From an uncultured Rhodopirellula sp. (GTDB taxonomy: Bacteria; Planctomycetota; Planctomycetia; Pirellulales; Pirellulaceae), in NCBI GenBank assembly GCA_913061385.1, contig CAJXTM010000092.1, positions 1-8,939 of the forward strand: a DNA stretch of 8,939 bases. The letters run 5' to 3'. Below, in pieces: positions 1 to 7,279 of this stretch. Under the pieces are notes generated by a model. The model was not told where the DNA came from, made no database searches, and saw nothing but the letters and a program-made list of their open reading frames with translations. Each line of letters starts with the position of its first letter. Within the stretch, counting starts at the first letter, position 1. A program made the translations under genes and the position numbers.

Positions 1-47
1 GAGATCAGCCTCGGTCTCGTGGGCTCGGAGATGTGTATAAGAGACAG
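1..47 (+). other. Nextera/P7 sequencing adapter (artefact)
   Basis: This is not genomic sequence. Bases 29-47 are the 19-bp Tn5 mosaic end used in Nextera libraries (AGATGTGTATAAGAGACAG). Bases 14-28 are the Read 2 adapter part (GTCTCGTGGGCTCGG). Bases 6-13 (CAGCCTCG) sit where the i7 index belongs and match, from memory, index N710. Bases 1-5 (GAGAT) are the end of the P7 primer. The same 47 bases occur inverted at the other end of the window. Trim before annotation; the first genomic base is 48. Confidence 0.98.
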
Positions 48-811
48 ATCCCACGAAGCCATTCATGCTGTACGTAGCCCATACGATGATGCATACAATC
101 ATCGACGCTTCCAAGCGATTTCGTGGCAAATCAGAGGGTGATCTGTATGGCGATGTCGTTGAAGAATTTGATTACGAAACGGGTCGCCTGCTTGATACCG
201 TTGACGAACTTGGCTTACGTGACAATACGCTTGTCATTTACACAAGCGACAATGGACCTTGGAATCAGGACAAGTACACGAAAAAAAAGAAGGGTCACCC
301 CACAGGTTCGATTTTCTGGGGTGACGCAGGGCCACTTCGAAACGGGAAAGGTTCTCCCTATGAAGGTGGCTATCGGCTGCCTTGCATCGCACGCTGGCCG
401 GGCAGGATCCCTGCTGGCAGAACTTCTGATGCAATTTTTTCCACGATTGATTTCATGCCAACCTTTGCCAGCTTAGCTGGCTACACAGTCCCCAGCGACC
501 GCCACATCGATGGAATCAATCAAACAGAACTTCTACTGGGCACTCACGAATCGGGACGCGATCACTTTTATTTTCAGGGCGCAGGAATCCGACTTGGTAA
601 ATGGAAGTATTTGAAACCGGATGCTTTCTTTCATGGCTATGCAGTCGAGGATGATCGCAAGAAGGTCGATGAACTCTACGACCTGGAAAACGATATCGGG
701 GAACGAATAAACCTTGCTTCGAAATACCCAAAGAAAGTGACTAAACTCAAAGAGCTGATGTTATCAGTGGAGCAATCGGATCGGCTTCGCCCGGAAGACA
801 ACAGACGATAA
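48..811 (+). CDS. Sulfatase (arylsulfatase-like), C-terminal part, truncated at contig start
   Basis: Hydrolyses sulfate esters, probably of polysaccharides, in the periplasm or outside the cell. The reading frame enters from the adapter junction; the first full genomic codon is at 50 and reads PTKPFMLYVAHTMMH. This is the sulfatase motif usually written KPFFLYxAHTxPH, so the ATG at 65 is an internal methionine and not the start. Further family marks are YTSDNGPW (about 230-256), with the Asp-Asn pair that binds the metal, and the GKGSPYEGGYRLP block (about 346-384) with its conserved lysine. CIARWPGRIPAG follows, then DFMPTFASLAG, and a C-terminal KWKYLKP...ELYDLENDIGE block. About 250 residues remain of a protein that is usually 450-500. 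The N-terminal half, with the signal peptide and the formylglycine motif (C-x-P/A-S-R), lies off the contig, so activity cannot be judged. In the HTMMH motif the usual Pro before the His is Met. The phosphatase gene starts 49 bp downstream on the same strand, so co-transcription is possible. The substrate is not determinable. Confidence 0.93.
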
Positions 812-860
812 ATCATCAAACCCGGGACGGTAAGTCATTCAACCTGAGGAAACGATATTC

Positions 861-2441
861 ATGACGCAACAAGCTAAACAAAATCGCCAGCGCTGGTACG
901 GTATCGAACGCCGAAATTTCATTCAATACATGGCCGCGGTATCGGCAATTCCATCGTTGGCAGCCATGGCGGACGAAATCCCAGGCAAAAACCATGAATT
1001 CGATGACTATCCGTTCACTTTGGGTGTGGCCTCTGGGGATCCCGAGCCGGACGGAGTTGTCATTTGGACACGGCTTGCGCCATCACCACTAATCGGAGAT
1101 GGGCTACCAAGTTTTCCAATCACCACCAATTGGGAGGTTGCTACTGATGAGTCCTTCACCAACGTCGTGCGTAGTGGAACAACAAATGCTATGCCACAAC
1201 TCGGCCACTCAGTGCATGTTGAGGTGACGGGACTGAAGCCCTACCGTTGGTACTTCTATCGCTTTCATGTTGGAAAGCAAACCAGTCCAACAGGACGAAC
1301 ACGGACGGCTCCCGCACTGCAAGCGATGCCAGATCGCGTCCGTTTTGCATTCACAAGTTGTCAACACTACGAGAGTGGTTATTTCAACGGCTACCCGCAC
1401 ATGCAGCAAGAGGACCTAGACCTCGTCGTTCATCTGGGCGACTACATTTACGAATATGGAGGCCAAAACAATCGGCCTCGCAAGCACATCGGTAACGAAA
1501 TCGAAACGCTGCAAGATTACCGAACTCGGTACTCTCAATACCGGCTCGATACGATGCTGCAGGAAACCCATCGACTGTTTCCTTGGATCGTGACTTGGGA
1601 CGATCACGAGTTTGACAACAACTATGCCAATCTGGTTTCGGAAGAGCAGGGGATCTCGCCTGAATCATTTTTGATGCGTCGCAAGAACGCGTATCAGGCC
1701 TATTACGAATTCATGCCACTACGACGCCGATCATTTCCTCAGGGCCCCAACATGACCCTGTATCGTGGTTGCCAATATGGACGACTGGCCAATTTTCATG
1801 TACTCGACACCCGACAATATCGAAGTGATCAACCTAATGGCGATCATCAAAAACCGATGACAGGAAAAGTGTTCGACACCAATGCAACCATGCTCGGCAA
1901 GACCCAGGAAAGCTGGTTGATGTCCAACCTGACTGACTCACAAGCCACCTGGAATGTGCTGGCCCAGCAGGTAATGATGGCTCCACTGAATCGCGGCGAA
2001 GGGGATGACCGACGATACAGCATGGACCAATGGCCCGGATACGAGATCAGTCGTCGCCGACTCTTAAAATTCTTCCATGACCAAAAAATATCCAATCCCG
2101 TTGTACTAACGGGTGATATTCACGTGAATTGGGTCAATGACTTACAACTGGATTTTGAAAAACCAGATTCACCGATCGTGGGCACCGAACTGGTTGGCAC
2201 TTCGATGACTTCCGGTGGAAACGGTGGAAAGCCAATCCAGGAATACGAACGGGCGGCATCACAGAACGAATTCGTGCAGTGGCACAACACGAACCGAGGT
2301 TACGTATCTTGCGAAATCACGCCTGAATCGTGGACAACCCATTTCCGAGTAACAGCTCAGGTCGAGAAACCTGACTCTCCAATCACGACTGCTGCTTCCT
2401 TCATCATTGAAGAGGGAACACCAGGTGCCAAACTGGCGTGA
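861..2441 (+). CDS. phoD: PhoD-family alkaline phosphatase/phosphodiesterase, Tat-exported
   Basis: Complete 526-residue enzyme that releases phosphate from organic phosphomonoesters or diesters outside the cytoplasm. The N-terminus has a twin-arginine motif (ERRNF, Arg17-Arg18) followed by a mildly hydrophobic stretch ending near AAMADE (residues 35-39), so Tat export is likely. An N-terminal PhoD domain follows (FTLGVASGDPEPDGVVIWTR, residues 52-71). The metallophosphatase core has FTSC (Cys167), HLGDYIYEYGG (191-201, with Asp194 and Tyr197), WDDHEFDNNY (246-255), LDTRQYRSD (315-323), TGDIHVNW (417-424) and LVGTSMTSGG (444-453). The family uses a Cys/Tyr-bound iron plus calcium, and the Cys, Tyr, Asp, His and Asn residues are all there. 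Length is normal. The ATG at 861 has a TGAGGA-like ribosome site ending at 850, and the Tat motif sits at the expected distance. PhoD genes are commonly induced by phosphate limitation, but no Pho box was identified here. Confidence 0.95.
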   Translation: MTQQAKQNRQRWYGIERRNFIQYMAAVSAIPSLAAMADEIPGKNHEFDDYPFTLGVASGDPEPDGVVIWTRLAPSPLIGDGLPSFPITTNWEVATDESFTNVVRSGTTNAMPQLGHSVHVEVTGLKPYRWYFYRFHVGKQTSPTGRTRTAPALQAMPDRVRFAFTSCQHYESGYFNGYPHMQQEDLDLVVHLGDYIYEYGGQNNRPRKHIGNEIETLQDYRTRYSQYRLDTMLQETHRLFPWIVTWDDHEFDNNYANLVSEEQGISPESFLMRRKNAYQAYYEFMPLRRRSFPQGPNMTLYRGCQYGRLANFHVLDTRQYRSDQPNGDHQKPMTGKVFDTNATMLGKTQESWLMSNLTDSQATWNVLAQQVMMAPLNRGEGDDRRYSMDQWPGYEISRRRLLKFFHDQKISNPVVLTGDIHVNWVNDLQLDFEKPDSPIVGTELVGTSMTSGGNGGKPIQEYERAASQNEFVQWHNTNRGYVSCEITPESWTTHFRVTAQVEKPDSPITTAASFIIEEGTPGAKLA

Positions 2442-2477
2442 GTATTTTTTCCAGAGACAAGAGCACCCATCAAAATC

Positions 2478-2924
2478 TCAGTCCATGCGAACACCAATCT
2501 GCAGCAAAATATTTGCGTAACGTTGCTGATCAGCGGTTTGAATGGTCAAAACGTGGTCTGGAGTGCTGACCGCATCGTAAAACTTCCATTTGTCAATGGA
2601 CTCCAATTCCAGATCGACATCTGCGTCCTTGATGGTTTTTCGATAGTCATCCCAAACAGGAGGATCTCCCTCCAGAGCATACGGACCGCTTGTCTCAGTC
2701 TCCATGGTCTGGATCGTTTCCACAGGAACAGCTGACAGGACAGCTTCGAGAACCTGATTGCAGGTTGGTACACCCGGCATCAAGTTCAGACTAATCAATT
2801 CGGCACGGGGTCCCCGCTTACTCGCTGCTGGATAGTTCCCATCAGCGATCAGTACAGTGCTGTGATGGCCAGAAGCGGCCAAAATGGCGTTGATTTGTGG
2901 ATGAATCAGCTTGTGACGTAGCAT
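2478..2924 (-). CDS. RbsD/FucU-family sugar mutarotase (fucose mutarotase-like)
   Basis: Family members interconvert anomers or ring forms of ribose or fucose in the cytoplasm, feeding the sugar to its kinase or isomerase. The 148-residue protein begins MLRHKLIHPQINAILAASGH and continues with VLIADGNYP. His20 and Asp28 line up with His20 and Asp28 of E. coli RbsD, which supports this ATG. An open frame runs upstream to an ATG at 3017, but the extra 31 residues do not look like the family. The C-terminus has KWKFYDAV...HVLTIQTAD and RYANILLQIGV (Tyr136, Asn138), closer to FucU than to RbsD. The stretch between residues 70 and 100 is slightly longer than in E. coli, and the total of 148 compares with about 140. 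The gene converges on phoD with a 36-bp gap and is divergent from the M50 protease across 153 bp. No fucose or ribose kinase or transporter is in the window, so the sugar is unknown. Confidence 0.9.
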   Translation of the reverse strand: MLRHKLIHPQINAILAASGHHSTVLIADGNYPAASKRGPRAELISLNLMPGVPTCNQVLEAVLSAVPVETIQTMETETSGPYALEGDPPVWDDYRKTIKDADVDLELESIDKWKFYDAVSTPDHVLTIQTADQQRYANILLQIGVRMD

Positions 2925-3077
2925 TCCAGGCACACTCTTCGTGAAGGTAGGTAGGGATGACGAAAGACCGCATCTCGTTTCATTTGATGTTTCCGCTACG
3001 ATATTAGCGACTTGCATCCGCTCGCGGTCTGAATTTGGGCGACCGCATTGTGACGAAGACGCGTTTTATCGGAAAGT

Positions 3078-4043
3078 GTGTTGAATCGAAGACTAAAACT
3101 TGGCACGTTCCTCGGGGTCGGACTTTATATCCACTGGTCCTTTGGACTGATGATCGCCTATATCGCATGGACTGCACATGGCGATGGTCTCGCGGGCATT
3201 CTGTATGCCATCACTCTACTGATGGGTGTCTACCTCTGCGTCACCTTGCATGAGTATGGGCACGTTCTGGCTGCCAGACGTTTTGGTATCGGAGCGGTAG
3301 ACATCACGTTGTTGCCGATCGGTGGTGTTGCCCGGCTAAAATCCATGCCCCGCATCCCATGGCAGGAACTTGTGGTAGCAGTTGCGGGTCCTGCGGTGAA
3401 TGTAGTGATTGTAATCCTGCTAATGAGTGGGTTGTTCACCCTTTCCGACGAAGCTGTTCTGAACGCATTCAAGCAGGGCATCACATCAACGATCTTCGGG
3501 GGGGGCATCGATCCACAAATGCAAGAGACGATAGAAGCAGTTTTGCTTGGTCGCTCTTTCACCAGTTACGCAATAACATTGGTCAGTGTCAATTTGATGC
3601 TTGTCTTGTTCAACATGCTTCCAGCGTTTCCCATGGATGGTGGGCGTGTATTTCGCAGCCTGCTAGCGATGTTCCTGAGCTACCGGCGAGCCACGTGGAT
3701 TGCATCCCGGGTCGGTCTTCTTTGTGCAGCTGGCATGGCCTTCATCGCCCTGAACTCTGGATTCTGGATGCTAGTCTTTATCGCCATCTTCATTGGATAT
3801 GCTGGCCTCGCTGAGGCGAGGCAGGTGGACACCACGGAATCAGTCCGAGGCCTGACCGTCAGACAGGCAATGGTAAACACCAACGCCAGTATCCCAATGG
3901 ACACACCGTTAACGCAAATTTTTCGCCTCTGGCATTCAAATCTCATGCCAGCACTACCTGTAGTCAGCGACCACGGTGTGGTTGTGGGCATGCTGCATCT
4001 TCGAGATGTGCAACAGGCTCTAAATCAAATAAAGATGCACTGA
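3078..4043 (+). CDS. Site-2-type membrane metalloprotease (M50B) with CBS domain, 3' end frameshifted
   Basis: An intramembrane zinc protease of the Rip3-like CBS-containing S2P group. Such enzymes cleave membrane-bound substrates such as anti-sigma factors or precursor proteins. The 321-residue frame has LYIHW (17-20 region), the zinc motif HEYGH (residues 58-62, catalytic Glu59), LLPIGGVARL (78-87), AVAGPAVNV (101-109) and NMLPAFPMDGGR (179-190, third ligand Asp187), with four to six membrane segments between residues 15 and 245. From about residue 258 a CBS domain starts (LTVRQAM, LPVVSDHGVVVGMLHLRDV). The frame then stops at 4041-4043, but the rest of the CBS pair continues in the -1 frame to 4357. 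A stop at 3051-3053 limits the start to GTG 3078 or TTG 3081; GTG is chosen. One missing A in the AAA run at 4031-4033 would explain the break and restore a protein of about 426 residues. It is divergent from the mutarotase gene. Confidence 0.9.
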   Translation: MLNRRLKLGTFLGVGLYIHWSFGLMIAYIAWTAHGDGLAGILYAITLLMGVYLCVTLHEYGHVLAARRFGIGAVDITLLPIGGVARLKSMPRIPWQELVVAVAGPAVNVVIVILLMSGLFTLSDEAVLNAFKQGITSTIFGGGIDPQMQETIEAVLLGRSFTSYAITLVSVNLMLVLFNMLPAFPMDGGRVFRSLLAMFLSYRRATWIASRVGLLCAAGMAFIALNSGFWMLVFIAIFIGYAGLAEARQVDTTESVRGLTVRQAMVNTNASIPMDTPLTQIFRLWHSNLMPALPVVSDHGVVVGMLHLRDVQQALNQIKMH

Positions 4044-4357
4044 CACCGGCGAGCGAATTAGTTGATACCAAAACTTACCAAGGGCCAGCTCGCATCGACG
4101 AGGCGCTTGAGACTGCGATCCAACGTGGTAGTCGACAAGTGCGACAAATCCCTGTGGTGGATCGTGATGGTTACCTGATGGGAATCCTTGATCTGGATTC
4201 GATGCTGGTGCGAGCTGAATTGGCGGCTGATGATTTACGGCGACAGGCACATGAATCTTCAATTCAGCCAGAAGATCTCATTCAGTCCCAGCTGCTGGTA
4301 CCGCGTAACATGCCAGATACCGGAAAAAACCCCAATCACTTTGATCAAACCAACTGA
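4034..4357 (+). pseudogene. Displaced C-terminal CBS domain of the M50 protease (-1 frame)
   Basis: This is the 3' part of the preceding protease gene, out of frame by one base. In this frame the sequence reads KDALTPASELVDTKTYQG, then ARIDEALETAIQRG, then QIPVVDRDGYLMGILDLDSML, which is a second CBS domain. A mainly charged and polar tail ends at a TGA at 4355-4357. The codons join smoothly to the end of the first frame: adding one base in the A run at 4031-4033 gives DVQQALNQIKDALTPAS. No classical slippery heptamer (X XXY YYZ in the zero frame) is present, so programmed frameshifting is not supported. The choice is between a real one-base deletion and an assembly or sequencing error. A GTG at 4139 could start a separate short ORF, but that would cut through the domain. 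Confidence 0.75.
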
Positions 4358-4476
4358 CAACCGTAGGTTTTCAAAATATCGTATTGTGCACGGCAGGCCG
4401 TCATGATCGCCCCGTGCTCAAGTGACTTTCCCGACGATGTGCTTGGCCTGTTTTCTTTCAATGCGGCGTCCACCCT

Positions 4477-5385
4477 TCAAAGGGTACCTTCTTTGGCTTG
4501 GCCACAGTCAGCTTCGCTGATGGATCTCTCAATCTGAATTGTGGTGTGATCGATCTGGAATCGCGAGTGCAGCATGTCACTGGCCGCTTTGAGCATTGCA
4601 TCGTCATTCTCTAAATTGGGCCGAACGACGTGGGCCGTCATCGCGACTTCAGTGGTACTGACAGCCCAGACGTGCAGATCATGCACCTCTGTGACGTTTG
4701 GCAATTCCAAAAGTGCTGACTGGACTTCATCAAAGTCGATGTTTGGCGGCACAGCCTGCAGAGCCAAATGAACAGAATCCTTGAGTAGCCCCCACGTGCC
4801 TAAGAAAATGACAGCCGCAATTACAAGACTCGATACGGGATCGACCCACGACCACTGCGTCCACATGATCACGACACCGGCGAAAACCACGCCTAGGGAC
4901 AACAGGGCGTCGGCTGCCATATGTAGATAGGCTCCACGGATATTCAGATCGCTGTTACGACCTCGGACAAATAATAATGCCGTGCCGGTATTGATGAGTA
5001 CGCCCACCATGGCCACGCCAATCACCGTACCAGCAGGGATCTGCGTGGGGTCTGACAAACGGCCAATCGCTTCCCACGCTATTCCGCCCACTGCAATCAA
5101 CAGCAGCAAGCCATTGAATACAGCTCCCAAAATGGTTGAACCACGCCAGCCATAGGTCCGTCTTGGACTGGGTGGTAATTTGGCCAAAGCGTACCCACCC
5201 CAAGCCACCAACAAACCCAGCACATCGCTCAAGTTGTGACCTGCGTCAGCCAACAAGGCAAGTGATCCGGTGTACCAACCAAAGAATGCTTCCACACAGA
5301 CAAAACCAAGATTCAAAATAACGCCGACAGAAAAAGCCCATCCATAAGACTGGTCCGGCGTGTGATGGTGAGCGCATTGATGCAT
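4477..5385 (-). CDS. CDF-family zinc/cation efflux transporter (ZitB/CzcD-like)
   Basis: A proton-driven exporter of Zn2+ or related divalent metals across the inner membrane. The 302-residue protein has six predicted membrane segments (about 17-37, 41-66, 82-107, 118-140, 152-176 and 183-203). The ZitB-type metal site is visible as HNLSD in segment 2 (His50, Asp54) and HMAAD in segment 5 (His155, Asp159). The cytosolic C-terminal domain (about 213-288) has the typical VHDLHVWAVS block and HTTIQIE. The short N-terminus is His/Cys-rich (MHQCAHHH), as in many zinc CDFs, but the His-rich loop between segments 4 and 5 is absent. The ATG at 5385 is chosen over the in-frame TTG two codons upstream because AGGT at 5397-5394 lies 8 bases before the ATG and only 2 before the TTG. 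The gene lies downstream of the gspF-like gene on the same strand, separated by 124 bp from the small ORF between them. It converges on the protease gene across 119 bp with no obvious terminator. Confidence 0.93.
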   Translation of the reverse strand: MHQCAHHHTPDQSYGWAFSVGVILNLGFVCVEAFFGWYTGSLALLADAGHNLSDVLGLLVAWGGYALAKLPPSPRRTYGWRGSTILGAVFNGLLLLIAVGGIAWEAIGRLSDPTQIPAGTVIGVAMVGVLINTGTALLFVRGRNSDLNIRGAYLHMAADALLSLGVVFAGVVIMWTQWSWVDPVSSLVIAAVIFLGTWGLLKDSVHLALQAVPPNIDFDEVQSALLELPNVTEVHDLHVWAVSTTEVAMTAHVVRPNLENDDAMLKAASDMLHSRFQIDHTTIQIERSISEADCGQAKEGTL

Positions 5386-5420
5386 GAGCAACTACCTAGG
5401 AAGTAAGCATGGTCAGGACA

Positions 5421-5443
5421 CTGAAAATCGATTAGCGATTCAG
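5421..5443. repeat. Imperfect inverted repeat upstream of the CDF gene
   Basis: CTGAA and TTCAG arms surround TCG/CGA inner arms with a two-base bulge and an AATCGATT palindrome. It sits 36-58 bases before the CDF start on the minus strand. It could be an operator for a metal regulator or a leader hairpin; neither is established, and a 23-bp imperfect repeat may be chance. Confidence 0.25.
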
Positions 5444-5509
5444 TAAGTGAAAAAGTCTGCGACAAACAGATGGTGTGGGGACATGATCAATCAACCGTTT
5501 TTCCCATCA

Positions 5510-5602
5510 TCAACCGCCCGGTCCAAACAGCGCAGATGCCTCACCATCGGTTCGGAAAAACGACGAGGCGATCCAACAGATCACTAAAACCAGCAGCAAC
5601 AT
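5510..5602 (-). CDS. 30-codon ORF resembling the GspF C-terminal tail (paralogue remnant or coupled microprotein)
   Basis: This 30-residue ORF starts at an ATG overlapping the stop codon of the gspF-like gene (TGATG, 5604-5600) and ends with TGA at 5512-5510. The peptide opens with a hydrophobic stretch (MLLLVLVICWIASSFF) and finishes SALFGPGG. It matches the end of the GspF protein: VMLLL...I..IAS...F in both, then SAL..P in both. At DNA level, 5605-5550 aligns without gaps to 5697-5642 with about 39 of 56 identical bases by hand count, many differences being at third codon positions. I infer either the remaining tail of a second, tandem gspF copy that was otherwise deleted, or a translationally coupled small membrane protein. 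No independent ribosome site is visible (AAGG is only 2 bases from the ATG). Expression is unproven. Confidence 0.4.
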   Translation of the reverse strand: MLLLVLVICWIASSFFRTDGEASALFGPGG

Positions 5603-6633
5603 CACCTTGGTAAAATGGGGTCATTGAGTGCGCTGTCGTAAGCTCCGAAGATGAATGAGGCAATGCGAAAGATCATGAAAATCAACAGTAACATTACTGT
5701 GATAACGGTAATGGCCGAGACGGTGCGTGAGATGATTTTAAGTGCAACTTTCGCTCGGTCATCATACTCATTGGCTAGATAAGCCATCGACTCGGAGTCA
5801 GTCCCAGAGTGCTCAGCAATTTCAACCCTTCCGATAAAATCGGCCGGCAAAATTTTCATCGAGTCCAGCGCACCCGACAATGTCGCACCTGACAAAATCG
5901 CTTTCCCAACATCATCTGCAGCGGCGCGGTAGTAGTCACTGTCAGTGCTGTCCAGCGCTAACGAGATCGCCAAGGTCGGCTCCAATCCGGATCCCAACGC
6001 TATTGATAGGCCCCGACAAAACCTGGCAATCGTGATCGTCTGGATGGATGTTCCAATCACGGGAACCATATAGATCAGGGGAATCAAGTTCTGCACACCC
6101 GCAACGTTCTTGAAAAAGCACAAAATGCACGCACCAATACTGCCAAAAAATACGACGAGGTACATCCAGAAAATCAGAACCCCTTTCCCACCACGCAGCC
6201 CGAATCCGAGAATGTCAGCCATTTCACCAGATCCCGAGCGCAAAATCCCCATTATGTAAATTAATAACGAGATCACCAAAATTCCGAAAACCAATTGCAG
6301 AACGGGCAGGATAATCGCGGAAACGAAATTGCGACGTAGCTGAACTTGCTGCTGGTAGTGTTCGCTGAGCAAGAGGAGCAGATACTCCAATTTCCCAGTG
6401 GTTTCGCCAACCCGGACCATGACCGTCATCAATGTCGGGAAGAAATCATTTTGGCCCATCAAAACATGGAGCTGCTCACCTTTTTTCACTCCCTCAATCA
6501 GCCCGTCCATCGCTCGACATTGCTTGGCGGAGCCCATCTTTGCCTCACTCTTCAAGAGCACCAAGATGTCCGCACCCGCATGCAATCCGGTACCGAATCG
6601 ATGGCAGAATGAGGCTGCTGCAGAGAAAGACAT
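5602..6633 (-). CDS. Type II secretion system F / PilC-like inner-membrane protein
   Basis: GspF/PilC proteins form the inner-membrane platform that couples an assembly ATPase to pseudopilus or pilus growth. The 343-residue protein has two T2SSF domains. The first (about 3-125) carries FCHRFGTGLHAGADI and RVGETTGKLEYLLLLLSEHY. The second (about 200-325) carries ARFCRGLSIALGSGLEP and EIAEHSGTDSESMAYLANEY. Membrane segments lie at about 104-129, 151-173 and 305-330. It lacks the N-terminal extension of roughly 50-60 residues seen in classical GspF (about 400 residues), so the first domain starts almost at the Met. The ATG at 6633 is used; an in-frame GTG at 6648 would add five residues. No ATPase, secretin or pseudopilin gene is in the window, so the partner machinery is elsewhere. 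The upstream small gene is on the same strand 104 bp away and the stop codon overlaps the small ORF downstream. Confidence 0.9.
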   Translation of the reverse strand: MSFSAAASFCHRFGTGLHAGADILVLLKSEAKMGSAKQCRAMDGLIEGVKKGEQLHVLMGQNDFFPTLMTVMVRVGETTGKLEYLLLLLSEHYQQQVQLRRNFVSAIILPVLQLVFGILVISLLIYIMGILRSGSGEMADILGFGLRGGKGVLIFWMYLVVFFGSIGACILCFFKNVAGVQNLIPLIYMVPVIGTSIQTITIARFCRGLSIALGSGLEPTLAISLALDSTDSDYYRAAADDVGKAILSGATLSGALDSMKILPADFIGRVEIAEHSGTDSESMAYLANEYDDRAKVALKIISRTVSAITVITVMLLLIFMIFRIASFIFGAYDSALNDPILPR

Positions 6634-6737
6634 TCGCTTCGAAAACACGCTTAAGACGCCTCACACGACATGGATGGACCGGGTAATAAACCCCATTGTG
6701 GGCATAATGCGTGATCAAGTGGTAGAGGCTGGCTGTT

Positions 6738-7067
6738 TCACGCCGCTCGTTTCCCAATATCATCAGAAATAACGCCACTGGCAGACTGTTTGTTTAGCTC
6801 ACGCCCCATTCTGAGTTGATAAGCATGCAGTGTTTCCTCTACTTGCTGCAGTTGCTCAGACGCCGTTTGAGATAGATCGACAAATAGCGTGAGTACACCG
6901 GAAATGACGCACCAAGAGGCTTGCTCGTCATCAAGCACTTCCATCCTGACCTTGAAACCGGTTGCTCGGGCATCATGAAGCCGCTGCCTAAGCCTCGACA
7001 CAACATTGTCCGTGTTCAAATCTCCGTTTTTTGTTCCAACGGAGGCAAATTTTCCTTTTGCAATCAT
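6738..7067 (-). CDS. Hypothetical protein, 109 residues, upstream of the gspF-like gene
   Basis: I do not recognise the family. The protein is soluble, without a signal peptide or membrane segment. It begins MIAKGKFASVGTKNGD, has a basic helix (VVSRLRQRLHDARATG, about 22-37), then probable strands (FKVRMEVLDDE, SWCVISG, LTLFVDLS, about 38-66), and a long amphipathic helix (TASEQLQQVEETLHAYQLRM, about 68-87) before a polar tail. The arrangement suggests a compact alpha/beta domain. The start is well supported: AAAGGA lies 6 bases before the ATG at 7067, while the frame upstream to 7115 has no such site. The gene precedes the gspF-like gene on the same strand, so a role connected to that protein is possible but only by position. 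It is divergent from the histidine kinase. Confidence 0.75.
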   Translation of the reverse strand: MIAKGKFASVGTKNGDLNTDNVVSRLRQRLHDARATGFKVRMEVLDDEQASWCVISGVLTLFVDLSQTASEQLQQVEETLHAYQLRMGRELNKQSASGVISDDIGKRAA

Positions 7068-7073
7068 CGGATG

Positions 7074-7079
7074 TCCTTT
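7074..7079 (-). promoter_or_regulatory. Strong Shine-Dalgarno site (AAAGGA) deciding the 7067 start
   Basis: Read on the minus strand, AAAGGA is followed by six bases and the ATG at 7067-7065. It is the best ribosome site in this window and argues against the longer frame from 7115. Confidence 0.7.
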
Positions 7080-7279
7080 GATTTGGTGACCAAGCAGCGC
7101 AGCCACTGCAAGCAAAACAAACTACCCAACCAACTGAGTCAGAGACTCACATGGCAATTTGTGCGGGGAGGATTTTTCAGGCTATAGCAAATGAACCGAC
7201 TTCGACGATAGATCAATTGAGGAACAGGGCGATTGCGTGCTGTTGTCAAATTTCTTTAATCCGGTCCGGCCGAGTCAAC

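Noticed and set aside
2925..3017. N-terminal extension of the mutarotase from an ATG at 3017
   Set aside because: The 31 added residues do not resemble the family, and the start at 2924 places His20 and Asp28 exactly as in E. coli RbsD.
3488..3495. Run of eight G in the protease gene as a second frameshift site
   Set aside because: The frame stays open with continuing family motifs on both sides, so the run length appears correct.
4020..4043. Programmed -1 frameshift in the protease gene
   Set aside because: No X XXY YYZ heptamer exists in the zero frame and no clear stimulatory hairpin follows; a single lost A is simpler.
4472..4485. ACCCTTCAAAGGGT hairpin at the CDF stop codon as a terminator
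   Set aside because: The arms are six bases around a two-base loop, it overlaps the stop codon, and no T-run follows.
6545..6778. 77-residue ORF overlapping the start of the gspF-like gene
   Set aside because: It is Cys/Arg-rich, lies in another frame across the well-supported T2SSF domain, and has no family features.
7159..7188. Sigma70-like promoter TTGTGC - 18 bp - TATAGC before the kinase
   Set aside because: Only three of six and four of six consensus bases match, and planctomycete promoters are poorly described, so it cannot be told from chance.
7151..7279. N-terminal extension of the histidine kinase from 7151
   Set aside because: The Cys- and Arg-rich residues have no kinase or sensor character; the ATG at 7280 gives a sensible start, although its ribosome site is weak.
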